Positions 35,000 to 48,143 of a DNA stretch of 64,000 nucleotides are shown one piece after another. The stretch spans positions 491,796-555,795 of the forward strand of contig AZHD01000019.1 in the NCBI GenBank assembly GCA_001636815.1. The letters run 5' to 3'. The translations under genes and the position numbers were made by a program. The notes beneath the pieces were generated by a model that ran no database searches, was not told the DNA's origin, and was given only the letters and a program-made list of their open reading frames with translations. The DNA is from Niveomyces insectorum RCEF 264. Taxonomy: Eukaryota; Ascomycota; Sordariomycetes; Hypocreales; Cordycipitaceae. Numbering within the stretch: position 1 is the first letter of the stretch; each line of letters starts with the position of its first letter.

Positions 35000-37900
35000 C
35001 CGAGAGGGTATTTTTTAATTATTTAACGTTAGTTTTATTAACTATCGACGAGATTAATACGTATTTTATATTCTTTTAATATAAAGATAACGTTACGGTC
35101 GCGAAAAATCTTTTTATATTAACGAACTAATACTATTAAGGCGTTATAAAATACTAGGTCTTAATTATAAACTTAAATACCGAGCTTTATTATATAAAAG
35201 GAGATCGTATATAAACGCTCGATGTTATAAAACGGTATTTAATAATCTTTCCGAACTATAGAAAGAGGACCGTACTCGTCGTCGTTATAAGCGTTATCGT
35301 CGTTAAGCGGTAGTAAATAAAGCGGACTAAAGAATTAACTCGCTTAGTAAAAAAATACTTAATAACCGTCGCGTACGGCGTTCTTTATTTAAATAAAGAA
35401 GTTTTAAATTATAAATTCTACTTTAACTTCGTTAAATTTATTATTAAGCTATTAAAATAAGAGTATTATAACTTCGGAGAGTAACGCGTTAGTTATTTTA
35501 CTTTTAGAATCTTCGTTAATAAAGCGTCCGAGTTATTAGCCCTAGTTAATTAATAAGGGTTTTTATAAAGCGTTATAAACGAGGATTACGTTATAAAATT
35601 TATAATTTATAATATTATTAACTATATTAAGGTACGTAGTATAAAAATATAACTATATAAGCGGTTTAAGCGGGTTATTAAGCGGGTTACGTAAAAGATA
35701 AATTAAGTACGTTATAACGAAGTATTAAGCGTACGGCGGAATAATTATACGTTTTTACGTACGGAGCGTTATATTAACTTTTATAGCGAGACACTAGTAT
35801 TCGATTACTATATTACGGAATACGCGGAAAGTAACGCGGCCGTTAACGGCGTCGATTTTAACGCCGTAATTACGTAAAAAGTCTATATCTAGTAATAAGT
35901 TTACGGAGAGGTTATCGATTACGGTCGCGGTTATTAAGGTATAGCTTAAAACGTCTTTTTAATATATTTTACTAAAAATATAAAAGTTAAAGGTAATACT
36001 TTTAATAATAGTAACGTCGTTACCGACGGTGTTAAAAGATCGCGTACTAGGTTAAAAGATAAAATCGTTATAATATTAATAAAAGAAAACTTTAAAGACG
36101 AAGTAATCGTTAACGTCCGTATCAAGGTATACGTTTATAGTAGGACCGTTTAAGTCGAAGCGTATTTTACCGCGGAGGTAAATAGTTTTATTACTTTATA
36201 CGTTATAATTCTAAGGTAAAAGATCTACTTCGAAGACCTAGCTTACTTAAGTTAAAGTATAGTTATCGTTATCTTTAATAATATCGGGCTTTACTTAACG
36301 TTAATTTAAAAAAGCGGTAAATACGTTTAAAAGGACGGGGGTAGGTTATAATAAATATATCGCGCGGCGGGTGGGAGATCGCGGTTTAAAAGGTGTATAA
36401 ATATTAATTATAATATATAATATTATAATATTACGGAACGGTTAAATATTATAATATTTAAAATATATATACGTTATTAATAATAATCGTTATTTATTAA
36501 CGTTACGTTAACGCGTAGTATTAACCGTTAATTAAACTATAAATACGTCGCCGTCGGTTAAACTAAACGTTAATTCTTCCCGCGTAAAAAGAAAGTTTAC
36601 TTATACGTAATCTATGAAGTTTATAACGACCGCGTTTTCGTTATTTAATATATTAAAAAAGAAGGGTTCGTTAATATCTTCGATTATAATAACGGAGAAG
36701 GTATAGTCTTTATAAAAGTAACGGTCGTTACGTCGTAAGAATCTAAGATCGTTTTTAAAGACGGCGCGTATATTTAAAGCGTCGGGTTTATAAAGGTTTA
36801 ACCGATTATAATAACGGACGAAGCGGCGGCCTAGGCTTAGTAAGCGGGAGTTTAATAATAACCTTATACTTTAATAAGATAAATTATCGTCGCGGGATAC
36901 GGCCGGCGCGGGAGGGCGTAACGGGGATAAAAAGGATAGTTAATTTCGTCGGTCGCGTTATTTCTGAGAGGACTTTTAACGGTTAAGGCGGTAGTTAAGA
37001 TGTATTAAACGGTTATAGTAAACGTTTTCGTTGTCGCGGGAAGCGTTTATTAAGGGATCTTATAATTATTTTTTAAGTACGTAACGGGGTTCGCTTTTAC
37101 GACTACGTAACGGTTATATTTAATTAATTATAACTATAAACGTCGTTATAAAAGGCGACGGTATAATAGTCGTAATTATAACCGTCGCTTCGGGAAACGT
37201 TATAATCGTTTAGCTCGCCGTAGGTAACAGTTAAAAGCCGCGAAATAAAATTTTTTCTTTATTTATAACTACGTTAACTTATTAATTAATCGTAAGGGGG
37301 CCTTTAAAGGAGGGAATAATAACTATTAATATAGAAAATAAGTGGGTATATATATTAAATAGTTAAATATCCTTATTAAACGTACCGGAGAGATATATAT
37401 ACGTTACGTATTAAGTGATAAATTATTAAATATCGTCGCTTTTATAAAGTATATCTTCGTTAAAATATATTATATTAAGCTATACGTAATCGGCGAGGTT
37501 AAATTTATTAAAACGGCGGGTAAAAGCGAGTTTTTATTTATAAAAGTTAAAGCGGAGGCGGTAATAATTATTAACGTCGAGTTATATATAATACTACTTT
37601 ATTATTATACTACGGAGTTACCGTTAAAGGCCGTAGTAAATAATACGGTAGATTTAACTACTTTATATACCGTTATTAAATATAAATTATTCTTTAACGG
37701 AGTTAAAGAAGTCGAGTACGGAGGCGTAGTAAATTAATTTTCTTTCGGTAAATATCAACTTTTTATACCGTACGCTTTCCGGGGCGTCCGGGTAAAAGTA
37801 GTTTATAAACTTAAGAGACTACCGCTCCTCTTAACGTATAATAATTATAGGTTACGGCTACGGTTATAAACTAAGAACGCGGGGATTTAAAGTAAAAGAT

Positions 37901-39575
37901 ACGGTCCCGGTAAACGGTGGTACGGGTGGTTATAAAGGTAGTGTCCCGTAAAAGGTTAATAGTAACTATTAATATAACGAGTAGTTAAATAAATAAAAAT
38001 ACTAAGCTATTATATTTTATAATTAAGTAGAGGGTTAAAGCGTCGAGTTAAATAAGAATTAATTAATATAAAGATAACTATAGGTATCGACTTAGAAATA
38101 TATAGTATTATACTTTAACGTAGTATAAGCGGCCGGCGGGATAGTTATCGGTATATAAAGTTAAAAAAAGAGCGGATAAATTTACGAGGGCGGTGGTTAA
38201 GCTTTATACGGTAAAGGTTAAAATAAAGCTTACGGTTAATAAGGAGGGAACAGTTATTATAATTATAAATAACCGTACGGTTAGTAAAGGTTAGAGTTAT
38301 ATAGTAAAAAGTAGCTACTAATTAATATTTAGTATTTATAGGGAGTAAATTATAGTATTATTATTAAAAGAATAAATATAGTTATCGGCGGTTAAAGTAG
38401 TATAATAATACTAGTTTATAGTTATAAAGAACGTACTAGTAGCTCTTTACCTTTCGGAGACTAGGTATTTTAAATATTCATTATATCGTTTAAATTATTT
38501 TTTTACTTAATTTTCCGTATAAAAAGGCCGGGCTTTAATTATAAAATACCGCGTAGTTAAACGGTTTAACGGGTACGGGCTACTTTAACCGTTTAAAAGT
38601 TAATATCGCTAGTTTTATTACTCGAGGTTTTAATATTTAAAAACGTCGTAACGGGTATAATAGTTAATAATATAAACTACTAGTCTAGAGCGGTTTATAG
38701 TTATTAAATACCGTGTTACGGTTAAAGAGGGCGGTCTATAAAAGGGAGGGTATATTAAGGCGCGGTACCCGTCGACGTTAAACTTTAAATAAGGTTAAAC
38801 GCCGGTAAACGCGGTCCGGAGCTTATTAATTATTACGTACTTTCCCACTACGTTACTACGGTAAAAAGCCTATACTCCGAAACTTACGTAATAAAGTAAC
38901 GTAAAAAGCTTATAAAGCTTTCGTACGCGTAATATTAATCTTTAGTAAAGAAAAGAGATTAAGGATTTATTACGTTAATACCGTAAAAGGCGGCCGTAAG
39001 CGTTACTTATACTAAATCCGGCGTCGGACTCCGCTTTTAAAAAAACGGTATTCGGCGACCGTATTAAGTCGTCTTCGTTTTTTAAAACGAGGTTACGGCT
39101 TCGTAAATCGATAATTTATTACTTAATAGTTTATATCTAAACGTTTATATACGTAAAGTTAACAAAAGCGAGTTTATTAAGGTAGGCGTATTACGGTTAA
39201 ACGGTTAATATATACCGTACCCCGGGGAGATCGTTTTCCGGGACGAGGCGTACCGTTTAACGTATTACGTTAAGTTAATAATCTCGTAATAAGTAGATAG
39301 TTAAATACTTTAAGTTCGTTATAATAAACGTAAATAACCTTAATACGAGAGAAATAAGGTTATATATAGCGGAGGCTCTCGAGGAAGACCTCGAGATTCT
39401 ACTTTAATCCGTTTAATCGAGATTTACGTTAACCCGGGACGTAAAGACCGGAAGGGTTTAAATAAGTACTTAATTATAAACTAATTAAACCGTCGTTTAA
39501 CGTTTTCCTCGCGGTGTACGATATACGAAGCGAAGGGATAGTATAATATAAGTAAGAGAAGGAGTTACTACTACT
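35000..39575. other. Right interior of E
   Basis: 35.2-36.2 kb and 37.3-37.74 kb continue plus-strand coding-like frames. 37.74-39.57 kb shows no convincing frame and is matched in reverse complement by E' (39925-40164 and 11805-13082). Ends with AGTAAGAGAAGGAG about 12 bases from the right LTR. Confidence 0.4.
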
Positions 39576-39919
39576 TATTACGCGTATTTTAACTACGGTA
39601 AAGTATAAGTCGCCGTTAACGATCGAAATATAGAAATAATATTAAAAAACTTACGGAATTATAGTATAAGAATATAAAGAATATAGATTCGTATATTATA
39701 GTTTATATAATAAAAAGTGTGTATATTAATATTTTTAAAGAAAAAAAAAAGAAGAAGGAAGAAAATATAATAAGAAAGAAAAGAAGGAAATAATTATATA
39801 AATAGGCTATATTACCGCGGGTATATATAAGCGTTAAATTAAACCGTATAAGGATTACGGCTTAATATACTACGTATAGTATACGTATACTATAGAGCGA
39901 TGTACGTATACGCGTAATA
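39576..39919 (+). repeat. Right terminal repeat of E
   Basis: 344 bp, direct repeat of 13083-13426, followed by TSD TTATA (39920-39924). Confidence 0.8.
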
Positions 39920-39924
39920 TTATA

Positions 39925-40164
39925 GATTTATCCGCTCCTTTTTAAACCTTATATATTAACGACTATCCCGCCGGTCGTTTATATTACGTTAAAGTATAAT
40001 ATTACGTATTTTTAAGTTAATACTTATAATAATTCTTATATTAATTAATTTTTATTTAATTCGACGCTTTAACCCTTTATTTAATTATAAAATACGGTAA
40101 CTTAATATTTTTATTTATTTAACTACTTATTATATTAATAGTTACTACCGGCCTTTTACGAAAT
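39925..40164 (-). mobile_element. E' : continuation right of E
   Basis: Reverse complement of E at about 37.95-38.19 kb, directly continuing the E' sequence broken at 13082. Homology ends at 40165 where TRIM1 starts. The last bases GAAAT can be derived from GGGAC in E by RIP transitions and are the likely target site. Confidence 0.7.
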
Positions 40165-40517
40165 TATAAGGGGTGCGGCCTTTATATACGTTAATTATAA
40201 GGAATCTTATCGTAAAGCGATAAGATTAATAATCTTTTTAAGGTTATTAGCCGAGTGGTAAACCTTACACCTATTCGTAATAATTATCTTATCGCTTCGC
40301 GGGTGGTTTAGTCTTAACTCCGAAGGACGAAGGTTCGAATCCCGCTTTAAGTAAGACTTACGTTTTTACTTATAGGTATATATATACGTTTTTTTTATAT
40401 AGTATAGTTATTTACTCGGGTTATTACCCCGGGGATACGAGGTTCGATTCCTTAATAAGATAAAATAAATACGTAGATATTTAAAGGTTAATTAATATAT
40501 ACTTCCTTTTAAAGGTA
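40165..40517 (+). mobile_element. TRIM1: miniature LTR element, truncated by A3
   Basis: Left LTR 40165-40282 (118 bp, TATAAGGGG...CGTAATA), then the internal segment with a tRNA-like piece (40299-40345; GCGGG...GGTTCGAATCCCGC) and a second one with GGTTCGATTCC. Homology to TRIM2/TRIM3 (reverse complement) stops where the A3 LTR begins. The LTR contains an AATCTTATCGC-type hairpin. Confidence 0.75.
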
Positions 40518-40867
40518 TATTATAACCCTCGGTATATACACCTATAGTCGACGGGAAGCCGCGGACGAGCCGCCGGCGGGCCGTAAACTCTATTTACGTA
40601 ACGACTTATATAATAAGCGGCGTAACGGGTTAAGTGACGGGACGTACCGAGGCCAAGGCTTAAAGCCCGTAATAACGTAATACCGGCCCTAGTACACCGT
40701 ATATAAGATATCTTTTATTTAATTACCTTTTTTTTTCGTACGAATTAAAAAGGGAATAAGACTTAATCTTATTAAAAATATAAACCTACCTTCGCTTTTA
40801 TATACGTACTATTAACGTAACGTATCCGTAACGCTATCGATTACCTACTCTACTAAACCTTATTATA
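40518..40867 (+). repeat. A3 5' LTR
   Basis: 350 bp, TATTATAACC...TATTATA, subfamily with ACCCTCGGTAT at the start, shared with the solo LTR at 55897. Confidence 0.85.
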
Positions 40868-40969
40868 ATTCTAAGTCTTTTACTTATAAAGTACCTAGTC
40901 GAAATAGCGGGCGAGAGTTCTACGACCTAAAAGTACGCTACGCGCGCTATATCGCGGGTAATAATAAAA

Positions 40970-43900
40970 GTATTAATAACGAAAGAAGCTTTCGATTAAA
41001 CGGCGGGTATAATTACGGTCACGGCCCCAAACTTACCGGAAAATACAAAAGACGAAGTAGTAGAATTAACGGAAACGGCGGTTAAAGAGGAACGTTACGT
41101 TTTAAAGTCGACGAAGGATAAAGACGAGCCGACGGTTACTCCGACTCTTAAAGATAAGAAAAAATAAAAGCTCGCGGTTTAATTTATAGCCGCCCGCCGA
41201 AAAAATTAGTTACGCCGCTTAATCGCCCGCGAGACGTAAGCGGTACTCTCTTTAAATAGGGAGGTAACGCGGTTAACGGCCGTTACGCCCGCGCTGTTTA
41301 CTCTTAATACGGACGAGTTTAAAAGGAAAAGTTACGATATTAAGTTTAAGCTTTTTAAGTTAATATTAAAGTCTACTTTTTAAAATAAAAAATTTTAAAT
41401 TAAAGAATTAAAAGTATTATTTAACGTTATATTATAAACGTATACTTCGAAGAGACGTAAAATGATTATTGTATATATAAATATAAAAAAAAGATTATAA
41501 AAACGTTAATAATAATACGTTATATTATTTAAGACGTAAAAGGAGCGCGATTAAGATAATACTTTTTAAATAAAGTTTAAAAAGTAGACGGATACTTTAA
41601 GACTTATAACGAGCGATCTAAATCTATAGGTTTATAAAGTATATAAAAGGGTCCGTTAACGACCCGGTTAAGCTTCGTCGGACTTTTTTAACTACTTTAA
41701 GTCGTTAAAGGTATAAATAAACCCGTTAATAAAAAGTTTTAAAAAGAAGACCTTCTTCTTAAAACTTATAAAACTAATTCGAAAATCACTTAACGCGTTA
41801 ATCGATATTAAGTCGGCGCCGCTTCGAGAAATAATTACTAAAACCGAAAACTTTTATCTTTAGTCCGAAGAGAGAATTTAATTAAAGAGATATCTTTAAA
41901 CGTAGCCCGACGAAGAAAGAGGTACTAAGGACTTTAAGGCTTCTTTTCCGCGTAAGTTTAAACGTCGCCCTTAAAAAAGTTATTAACGAAAGTAAGAAGG
42001 CGGTTATAAGCCGCCCCGGCGAGCCGATAACGTAAAGCCGACGAGCCGGCCGTTATTAAAAGTAACGTATTATAAGTATTATAAGAAGGGGTACTACTTA
42101 AACGACTACCGAAATAATCTTAAAGTATAAAGTATAACGGTAAAGGTTAAAGAGTTAACTTTATCGTTAAAAAACTAAATAACCTTCGCTTTAATCTTAA
42201 CGGCGGGGAGTTATATATTAAAATCGGGATACGGCGTTATATTACGGTAGTATATTACGGGTAAGCCGATATTAAGTCGATAATTAATCTCGATATAAAA
42301 GTAAAAATAAATATCGTTAATATTTAATTCGTTAAACGTATATAACTTTATAAAGTTAAATACCCCGGCTTAATACTCGGATTAATTAATTATAAACGAT
42401 AAAATCTTACGGTATATAAAAAGTATCGTTTATATTAATAAATTTCCGCGGTCGGTTAAAAAAAACGATTCGTTAATATATCGCGGTCGATAAATTAAAG
42501 GCGCCGAGTATTAACTTAGTTTTATTAATAGTAACCGGGCTTAATACTTTAAATATTAATATACCCGTACGAATTTAATAACGTTTTATTTATAATAATT
42601 AAAAGTTATAAATTAAATCTATTAAAAAGTTCGTAAAGATTACCCGTAATAAGGTTATAATATTTACGGTACTCGTTTATACGATACCGCTTCGAGGATT
42701 AAAGATAGACGAAAAGAATAATCTTCTACCTAGCGACGAGGCGTTAAAAAGTCGTTAAGGAGTCGAGATTCCTCTCGAACTATAAGATTTTTAAGATATA
42801 TTTAATACGTTTAAAGCGGCTATACTTTTAATATAAAAAGAGACCGACTATATTATTAATTTAATAAAAGGAGGTTAACCGTTATATAAGTTTATCTATC
42901 TACTCTTTAAGCGAGAATTATCGGAACTCCGGCGGTATATTAACGAGAATTTAACGAACGACCGTATTAAGCCGTTAAAAAGTCTTATAAAGGCTTTAAT
43001 TTTATTTATATTAAAAAAGGACGGAACTCTTTATTTATATATAGACTACCGAGGATTTAATAAAGTTACCGTAAAGAATCGGTACGTTTTACCGTTAATC
43101 TCGAAGATCTTCGACCGGATTAATAATATATAATTCTTTTTTAAGCTAAATATTAAAGATACTTACTATCGGATCCGTATTAAGGGCGGCGATAAGTAAA
43201 AGACGGCGTTTTATACGCGGTACGATTATTTTAAATATTTAATATTACCCTTTAACTTAATTAACGCTCCGGCTATATTTTAGTATTATATTTATATTAC
43301 CCTTAAAAGATTAATAAACGTTACGTATATTACCTATATCGACGACGTATTAATATTTTTTAAGATAAGAGAGGAATATACGCGGTACCTCTACGAAGTC
43401 TTATCGCGCCTACGTCGGGCCTAACTATATATTAACTTAAATAAATATAATTTTTACGAGAAGAAAGTGGAATTCTTAGGTTTTATACTATTTACGGAAG
43501 GTATTAGAATAAAAGAAAGTAGAATCGTTACCGTAACGGATTAGCCCGAGCCGGAGTCTTATAAAAAAGTTTAAGTATTCCTCGGTTTCTATAATTTTTA
43601 CCGTAGATTTATCGAAAAGTATTTAACGTTAATAACGCCCCTTACCGAAATAATAAAAAGGATAAAAAACGGTAAAAAGTTAGGTAAAGTTACGTTATTA
43701 CTTCGTTAACGGTAAGCCTTCGTAACGTTAAAGTAAAAATTTTAAGAGGTATTATTATTAAGCCACTTTGATCCCGCTCGCTTACTTCGACTCGAGACCG
43801 ATATATTTAAGGAGGTAGGAGCGGGTATACTATTATAGTTAAACAACGAAAAGTGGTACTCTCTTATCGCCTTTTAATTAAGAAAATAAAAGGGGCTAGA

Positions 43901-45930
43901 GTTAAATTATAACACTCTAGATTAAGAAATAATAACTATTATAAAGAGCTTTAAGTATTAACGTTAATACTTAAAAGGGAGCCGATAACGAGTCGAAGTA
44001 TTTTCGAACTATATAAATTTACGGTCTTTTATAAGCTAGTAAAAACTTAACGGCCGTTAAGCGCGTTAAGTAATATTTTTAATACCCTTCGACTTTAAAA
44101 TTAAGTACTAGACGGGTAAACGAAACCCGGTAAACGCTCCGTCGCGCCGCCCCGATTACCGGATATTAAAGGAGGAACGTATCGACTAAAGCTTATTACC
44201 TAACCTAAAATAACGGTTAGTCTTTATTTAAAAAGTATTAATTCTAACCTTATATATAAGAAACGGGTAAACTAGAGAAAGCTTAAGGTTAAAAGGCGCC
44301 GAGCTTATTTAGATTTAAATTATTAAAGCGCGGGTACCGTTAAAAAAGCGCCGGCGACGCGCCCGCGGTAAGGAAAAGAGTAAACTTATAAAATAATCGT
44401 TTATCTTAAAATAATTTTTCTATCGTACCCTAGTATAATCGGTGACCGTACGGAAGGATATAACGTCGGTAAAAATTAAAGAACCGCTTTAAAAAGCGTT
44501 ATTAATATTATAAGTAAGTAACTTATTTTATATTAAAAGAAAAGACGTTAACGATATACGGGACTCCCGTTAACGTACTACGTCGGAAGGTTTATTACGA
44601 TACCGATATTACGTTTATATTTTAAAAGATACTACGTTTAAAACTAAGATTATCCGTTAATACTACGACGACCCGTAAACGGGATATTTTAATAAAGTTA
44701 AAACTAGTAAAATTATTAAAAGAAAATTCTACTAATTAACGATATAAAAGGATATTAATATTTATATAACTTCGTACCCGGTATATTAAAAAGTGTTTAT
44801 ACGAAGGTATAAACCGTACGGTTAGTTATAACCTTTACCGCTCTCGAAACGTCCGTAATAAAAGATATTTATAGATTTTATTATTAAATTACCCGCCGCG
44901 TAATATTAAAAATAACTAGTCGATACGATCTTAGTAGTAGTCGATAAGTATACGAAGGTAACGCGCTTTATTTTAATATCGTCGGAGATTACGACGGAGG
45001 AATTAGCCGCCGTATTTAAAAGAGAAGTCGGGATACGTTATAAGATATTAGACGGTATCGTTACCGATAAAGGGAGCGTTTTTACCTACGTATTTTAACG
45101 AGAATTTTACGTTATCTTAATAATACGCCGGCGGCTCTTTACCGTATATTATTTATAAACCGATAGTTAAACCGAGCGTATAAATTAAGTGTTAAAGTAC
45201 TACCTACGTACCTTTATTAACGCCGAGTAAATTAACTAAGTATCGCTACTATTATAAATAAAGTTCGTATATAATAATATATAAAACGTCTTTATAAAAG
45301 AGACCCTTTTCCGTCTTTTAATAAGATATAATCCCCGGGCGGTTAATAACGTCGAGGCCGACGTATTCGAAAGGGAGGTACCGGTAATCGGCGATAAAAT
45401 TTAAAAGTTATAAAAATTACGTAAGAAGGTAACGGACCATCTACGGGCCGCGTAAGAGTTATAAACGAAGTATTATAATAAAAAATATAAGCTTATAAAA
45501 TTTAAAGTAAAAGATTTAATAATATTATTTATATAAAATATCCGCTTTAAAGTCCTTTAAAAGAAACTAATATTAAAGTTTATTAATCCGTTTAAAGTAC
45601 TAGAGAAAATAAGGAAGTAAATATACCGATTAATATTACCGTAATAATATTAAAAACTATATAATATTTTTCCGGTTACGTTACTAAAACCGTAACGAGT
45701 AAAAGACGTTAACGAAGCGACGACGATACGTATACCGGACTTAAATAACGACCTTAATAAATAAGAGGTCGAAGTAGTAAAAGATAAAATAACCCGTAAA
45801 AGAGAAGTCTACTACTTAATTAAATAGGTAGGATAGCCCGCCGAGTATTACTAATAGGTATTCGAAGAAAATATAATAAACGCTTAAGAGGTAATACGGG
45901 ATTATTAAAAGTGTATAAAGTTAAAAGGTA
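40970..45930 (+). pseudogene. A3 gag-pol remnant
   Basis: Same layout as A1; YIDD of the reverse transcriptase at 43335-43346, integrase near 44.9-45.1 kb, chromodomain near 45.77-45.90 kb. Denser RIP stops than in A1. Confidence 0.85.
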
Positions 45931-46248
45931 AAAAATAAAATTAATTAAATTCGATAGACTATTTAGCGTATACCGATAAAGTAACCACCTTTACGCGACG
46001 GCGAATTATACGAATAAAAGAAGTAAATAAAAAATAAAAAAAAAAAGAAAATAAAGAGAGGGTATATCGAAAAGGTAACTATCTTTACGTAATAACGAGT
46101 CGTATAAATAAAAGTATAAATAAAGAAAAGAAAAAAAAAAAATAAAGGAAAAATCGAAAGAGAGTATTAATAAGTTAATAATTAAAAAAAATTAATAAAA
46201 CCTAAATAAAAAAGAGATAAAAATAAAGAAAAAAAAAGCCCGTTACTT

Positions 46249-47580
46249 TTATAATACCGTCGGGGTAAACCGAGTAACCCGGCGTTTTATACGTTAACGG
46301 ATAATTCCCTCCTCCGTTAAAAAAAAGCGAACGTTAACTATAAATACGGTAACCCGTTACTCTTAAAGATCGTATAAACGATCCCCGGGCTTTAAACGGA
46401 GTCGGTACTCCTTTAAGTTAATATCGACCCGGCCCGTAGTTAAAAGCCGCCGCTCTCGACTCGTCCTCGCTTTTTATATTAAGATATCGTACCGAGAATA
46501 AGCGGCCGCGCCGGCCGGCCTACTCCGTAACCTATAAAGGGCTTTATAACGACGTTATAACTTTAATATCGTATTTATTAACTCTTTACCTAGTAGGAGA
46601 AAAGTTAAGGGCGCGCTCTTAATACGCCTTAAAGTCTACTCGAACTTATAATAACGAGTAACGGTACGTAAAACCGTATAAATATTCCCCGCGATTAACG
46701 CGGGCTACTTTTCGTAGTAACGCTTAAAACCCGCGTAAGTAATATAACGCGAAGTTAGCCCGGACGCGTAGTATAAGTTTTAACGTAACGCCGTACCGCG
46801 GTAACAACTAATAACGCGTAAGACGTACACTTTATAAACGTACTTTTACGTATCGATAATTAACTTAAGCTCGTCGTTATCCGACGCCGCGACTAAGTCG
46901 TCGACGTTACCCCTATAAAGCGCGGGGCTCGTATTATTATCTTCGTTATCCCCGGCGTCGTTTATATTTACCGTGTTACTTATATTATTATCGTTACCGT
47001 TATCGCCCCCGTTATTACCCTTATCCTCTTTTTCGTTATTTTCGTTATTAATAAAAAGAGTTAAGTTTATAAAAGGAGCCGGGGTAGGTCGGTTCGCGAG
47101 CGTAACGCGCGGCGGACGGAGAGTAACGAAGGTTATAATTTTTTCTTTAATAGATATTCTAAGCCGTACCTCGGACCGAGAATTAGCCGACGGCGGGCTA
47201 GGGCGAGCGGGCGAGTTACTTAACGATAGAATACGTAAAGTTATAAGACTTAACGCGGTAATAGGCTTTACGGCGGCGACGGCGCGCCGCGCGAACGTCG
47301 CGGACGGTGTGAATATTAACGGCGTTATAACCGTAATTACGGTAACTAGAGTAATAACGGCCGTTATTACTACTATTAACGTACCGACCGTTACTATTAA
47401 TGCGACGATTAATATAACGGCCGGTACGATTACGGGTACCGGGGTTACCGTTAACGTCGCCGTTAACGCCGGGTTAATTACGGGTGGCGCCGTTAATCGT
47501 AGCGTTAACCCCGATACTCTAACCGTAGTTATAACTTAACCTTACTATTAAGCCTTATAGCGCGTAGCCCGTTCGGCGTC
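46249..47580 (-). pseudogene. A3 antisense ORF, divergent homologue
   Basis: Minus-strand frame of about 440 codons with only RIP-type stops: Val/Ile/Thr-rich N-terminal half, an Asn/Asp-rich linker (NNGGDNGNDNN, about 46.95-47.04 kb), then a C-terminal part aligned to A2: PALIAGNIYTVLR, APLTFLL, YSRYDILI, GDRLYDL. The long stop-free plus-strand frame at 46973-47539 lies over its N-terminal half and is a shadow. The 5' limit is uncertain and the start codon is not preserved. Confidence 0.6.
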
Positions 47581-47889
47581 CCGCTACACTTACCGCTCGC
47601 TACGATAGCGGCCCCCGTTCTTCCTTATATTAAAGATTAATAAAATTTAAAAGGAAGCGCGAAAAAAGAGCGTTTAAGATAGAAAATTAAAAGAGTACTA
47701 TTAAATAGAAGATTAAAAGAGTACCGTTACTCTCGGAAAATAATTTAAAAAAAACTTATAAAGACGAAAATTTTTAACTCTTTAAATATAAAGGAGACGA
47801 CCGCGTTTATATATAAAGCCGACGGCTACCTGTAAAAAAGTAAATAAATAAATAAATAAATAAATAAACAAAAAAAAGAGCGATCGACT
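47581..47889 (+). other. A3 3' UTR fragment
   Basis: Similar to A1 22.14-22.32 kb (GACGGCTAC then an AAATAAATAAAT run). It ends abruptly at the B LTR. Confidence 0.6.
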
Positions 47890-48143
47890 TATTAAAGGGT
47901 TTAATAAGTAAAGGTAAGATAATATAAGAATATAGCTTAATTCTTAATCGTAGAGGGTAAGTGTTTTTAAGACTAACTCTTACCTTTTTTTTATTCTATA
48001 AAAGTAAGCGGTGCTCGATATATATAATAGGAATAGCTATAAATTCTAAACGGACTCTACCTTAAGTCCGAGACCCACTTCTTTATCTTAGGTCGCGGGG
48101 TAATCCGCGGGGTTTCTTATAGGATTAACCTTTATCCGTAATA
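47890..48143 (-). repeat. B 3' LTR
   Basis: 254 bp, same sequence and orientation as 57310-57563; next to the polypurine tract. Confidence 0.82.

Larger units (their letters stand above)
13083..39919 (+). mobile_element. Element E: large LTR-type element split by nested A2/A1
   Basis: Bounded by 344-bp direct repeats at 13083-13426 and 39576-39919 with ends resembling TGTTACGCG...CGCGTAACA after RIP, and by the 5-bp TSD TTATA. Removing nested A2 (14886-30599) and its duplicated GTTAC leaves about 11.1 kb, large for a fungal Gypsy or Copia element. Left interior 13427-14885 and right interior 30605-39575 contain broken reading frames on both strands. I could not recognise a reverse transcriptase, integrase or protease by eye. 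The inner flanks also lack the polypurine tract shared by families A, B and the TRIMs. Orientation (plus) is a convention based on GGTGCCCGGG just inside the left LTR. It could be a large non-autonomous derivative, or an unfamiliar element. Confidence 0.75.
40518..47889 (+). mobile_element. A3: divergent family-A chromovirus, 3' end cut off by B
   Basis: 5' LTR 40518-40867 after candidate TSD AGGTA. Gag-pol, antisense frame and part of the 3' UTR follow. Sequence equivalent to A1 up to about 22.3 kb is present; the rest of the UTR and the 3' LTR are absent because the B LTR starts at 47890. More heavily RIPed than A1 and clearly diverged from A1/A2/A4 in its 3' third. Confidence 0.85.

Noticed and set aside
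40299..40460. Functional tRNA genes in the TRIM interior
   Set aside because: B boxes are perfect but the segments are 47-54 nt, too short for a full D arm plus anticodon arm plus acceptor; called tRNA-like only.
46973..47539. 188-codon stop-free plus-strand ORF
   Set aside because: It lies opposite the A3 antisense gene and has no Gln or Trp-derived stops, as expected of a non-coding frame in RIPed DNA; its Val/Ile/Thr/Asn repetitiveness is a shadow product. The C-terminal homology to A2 is in the minus frame.
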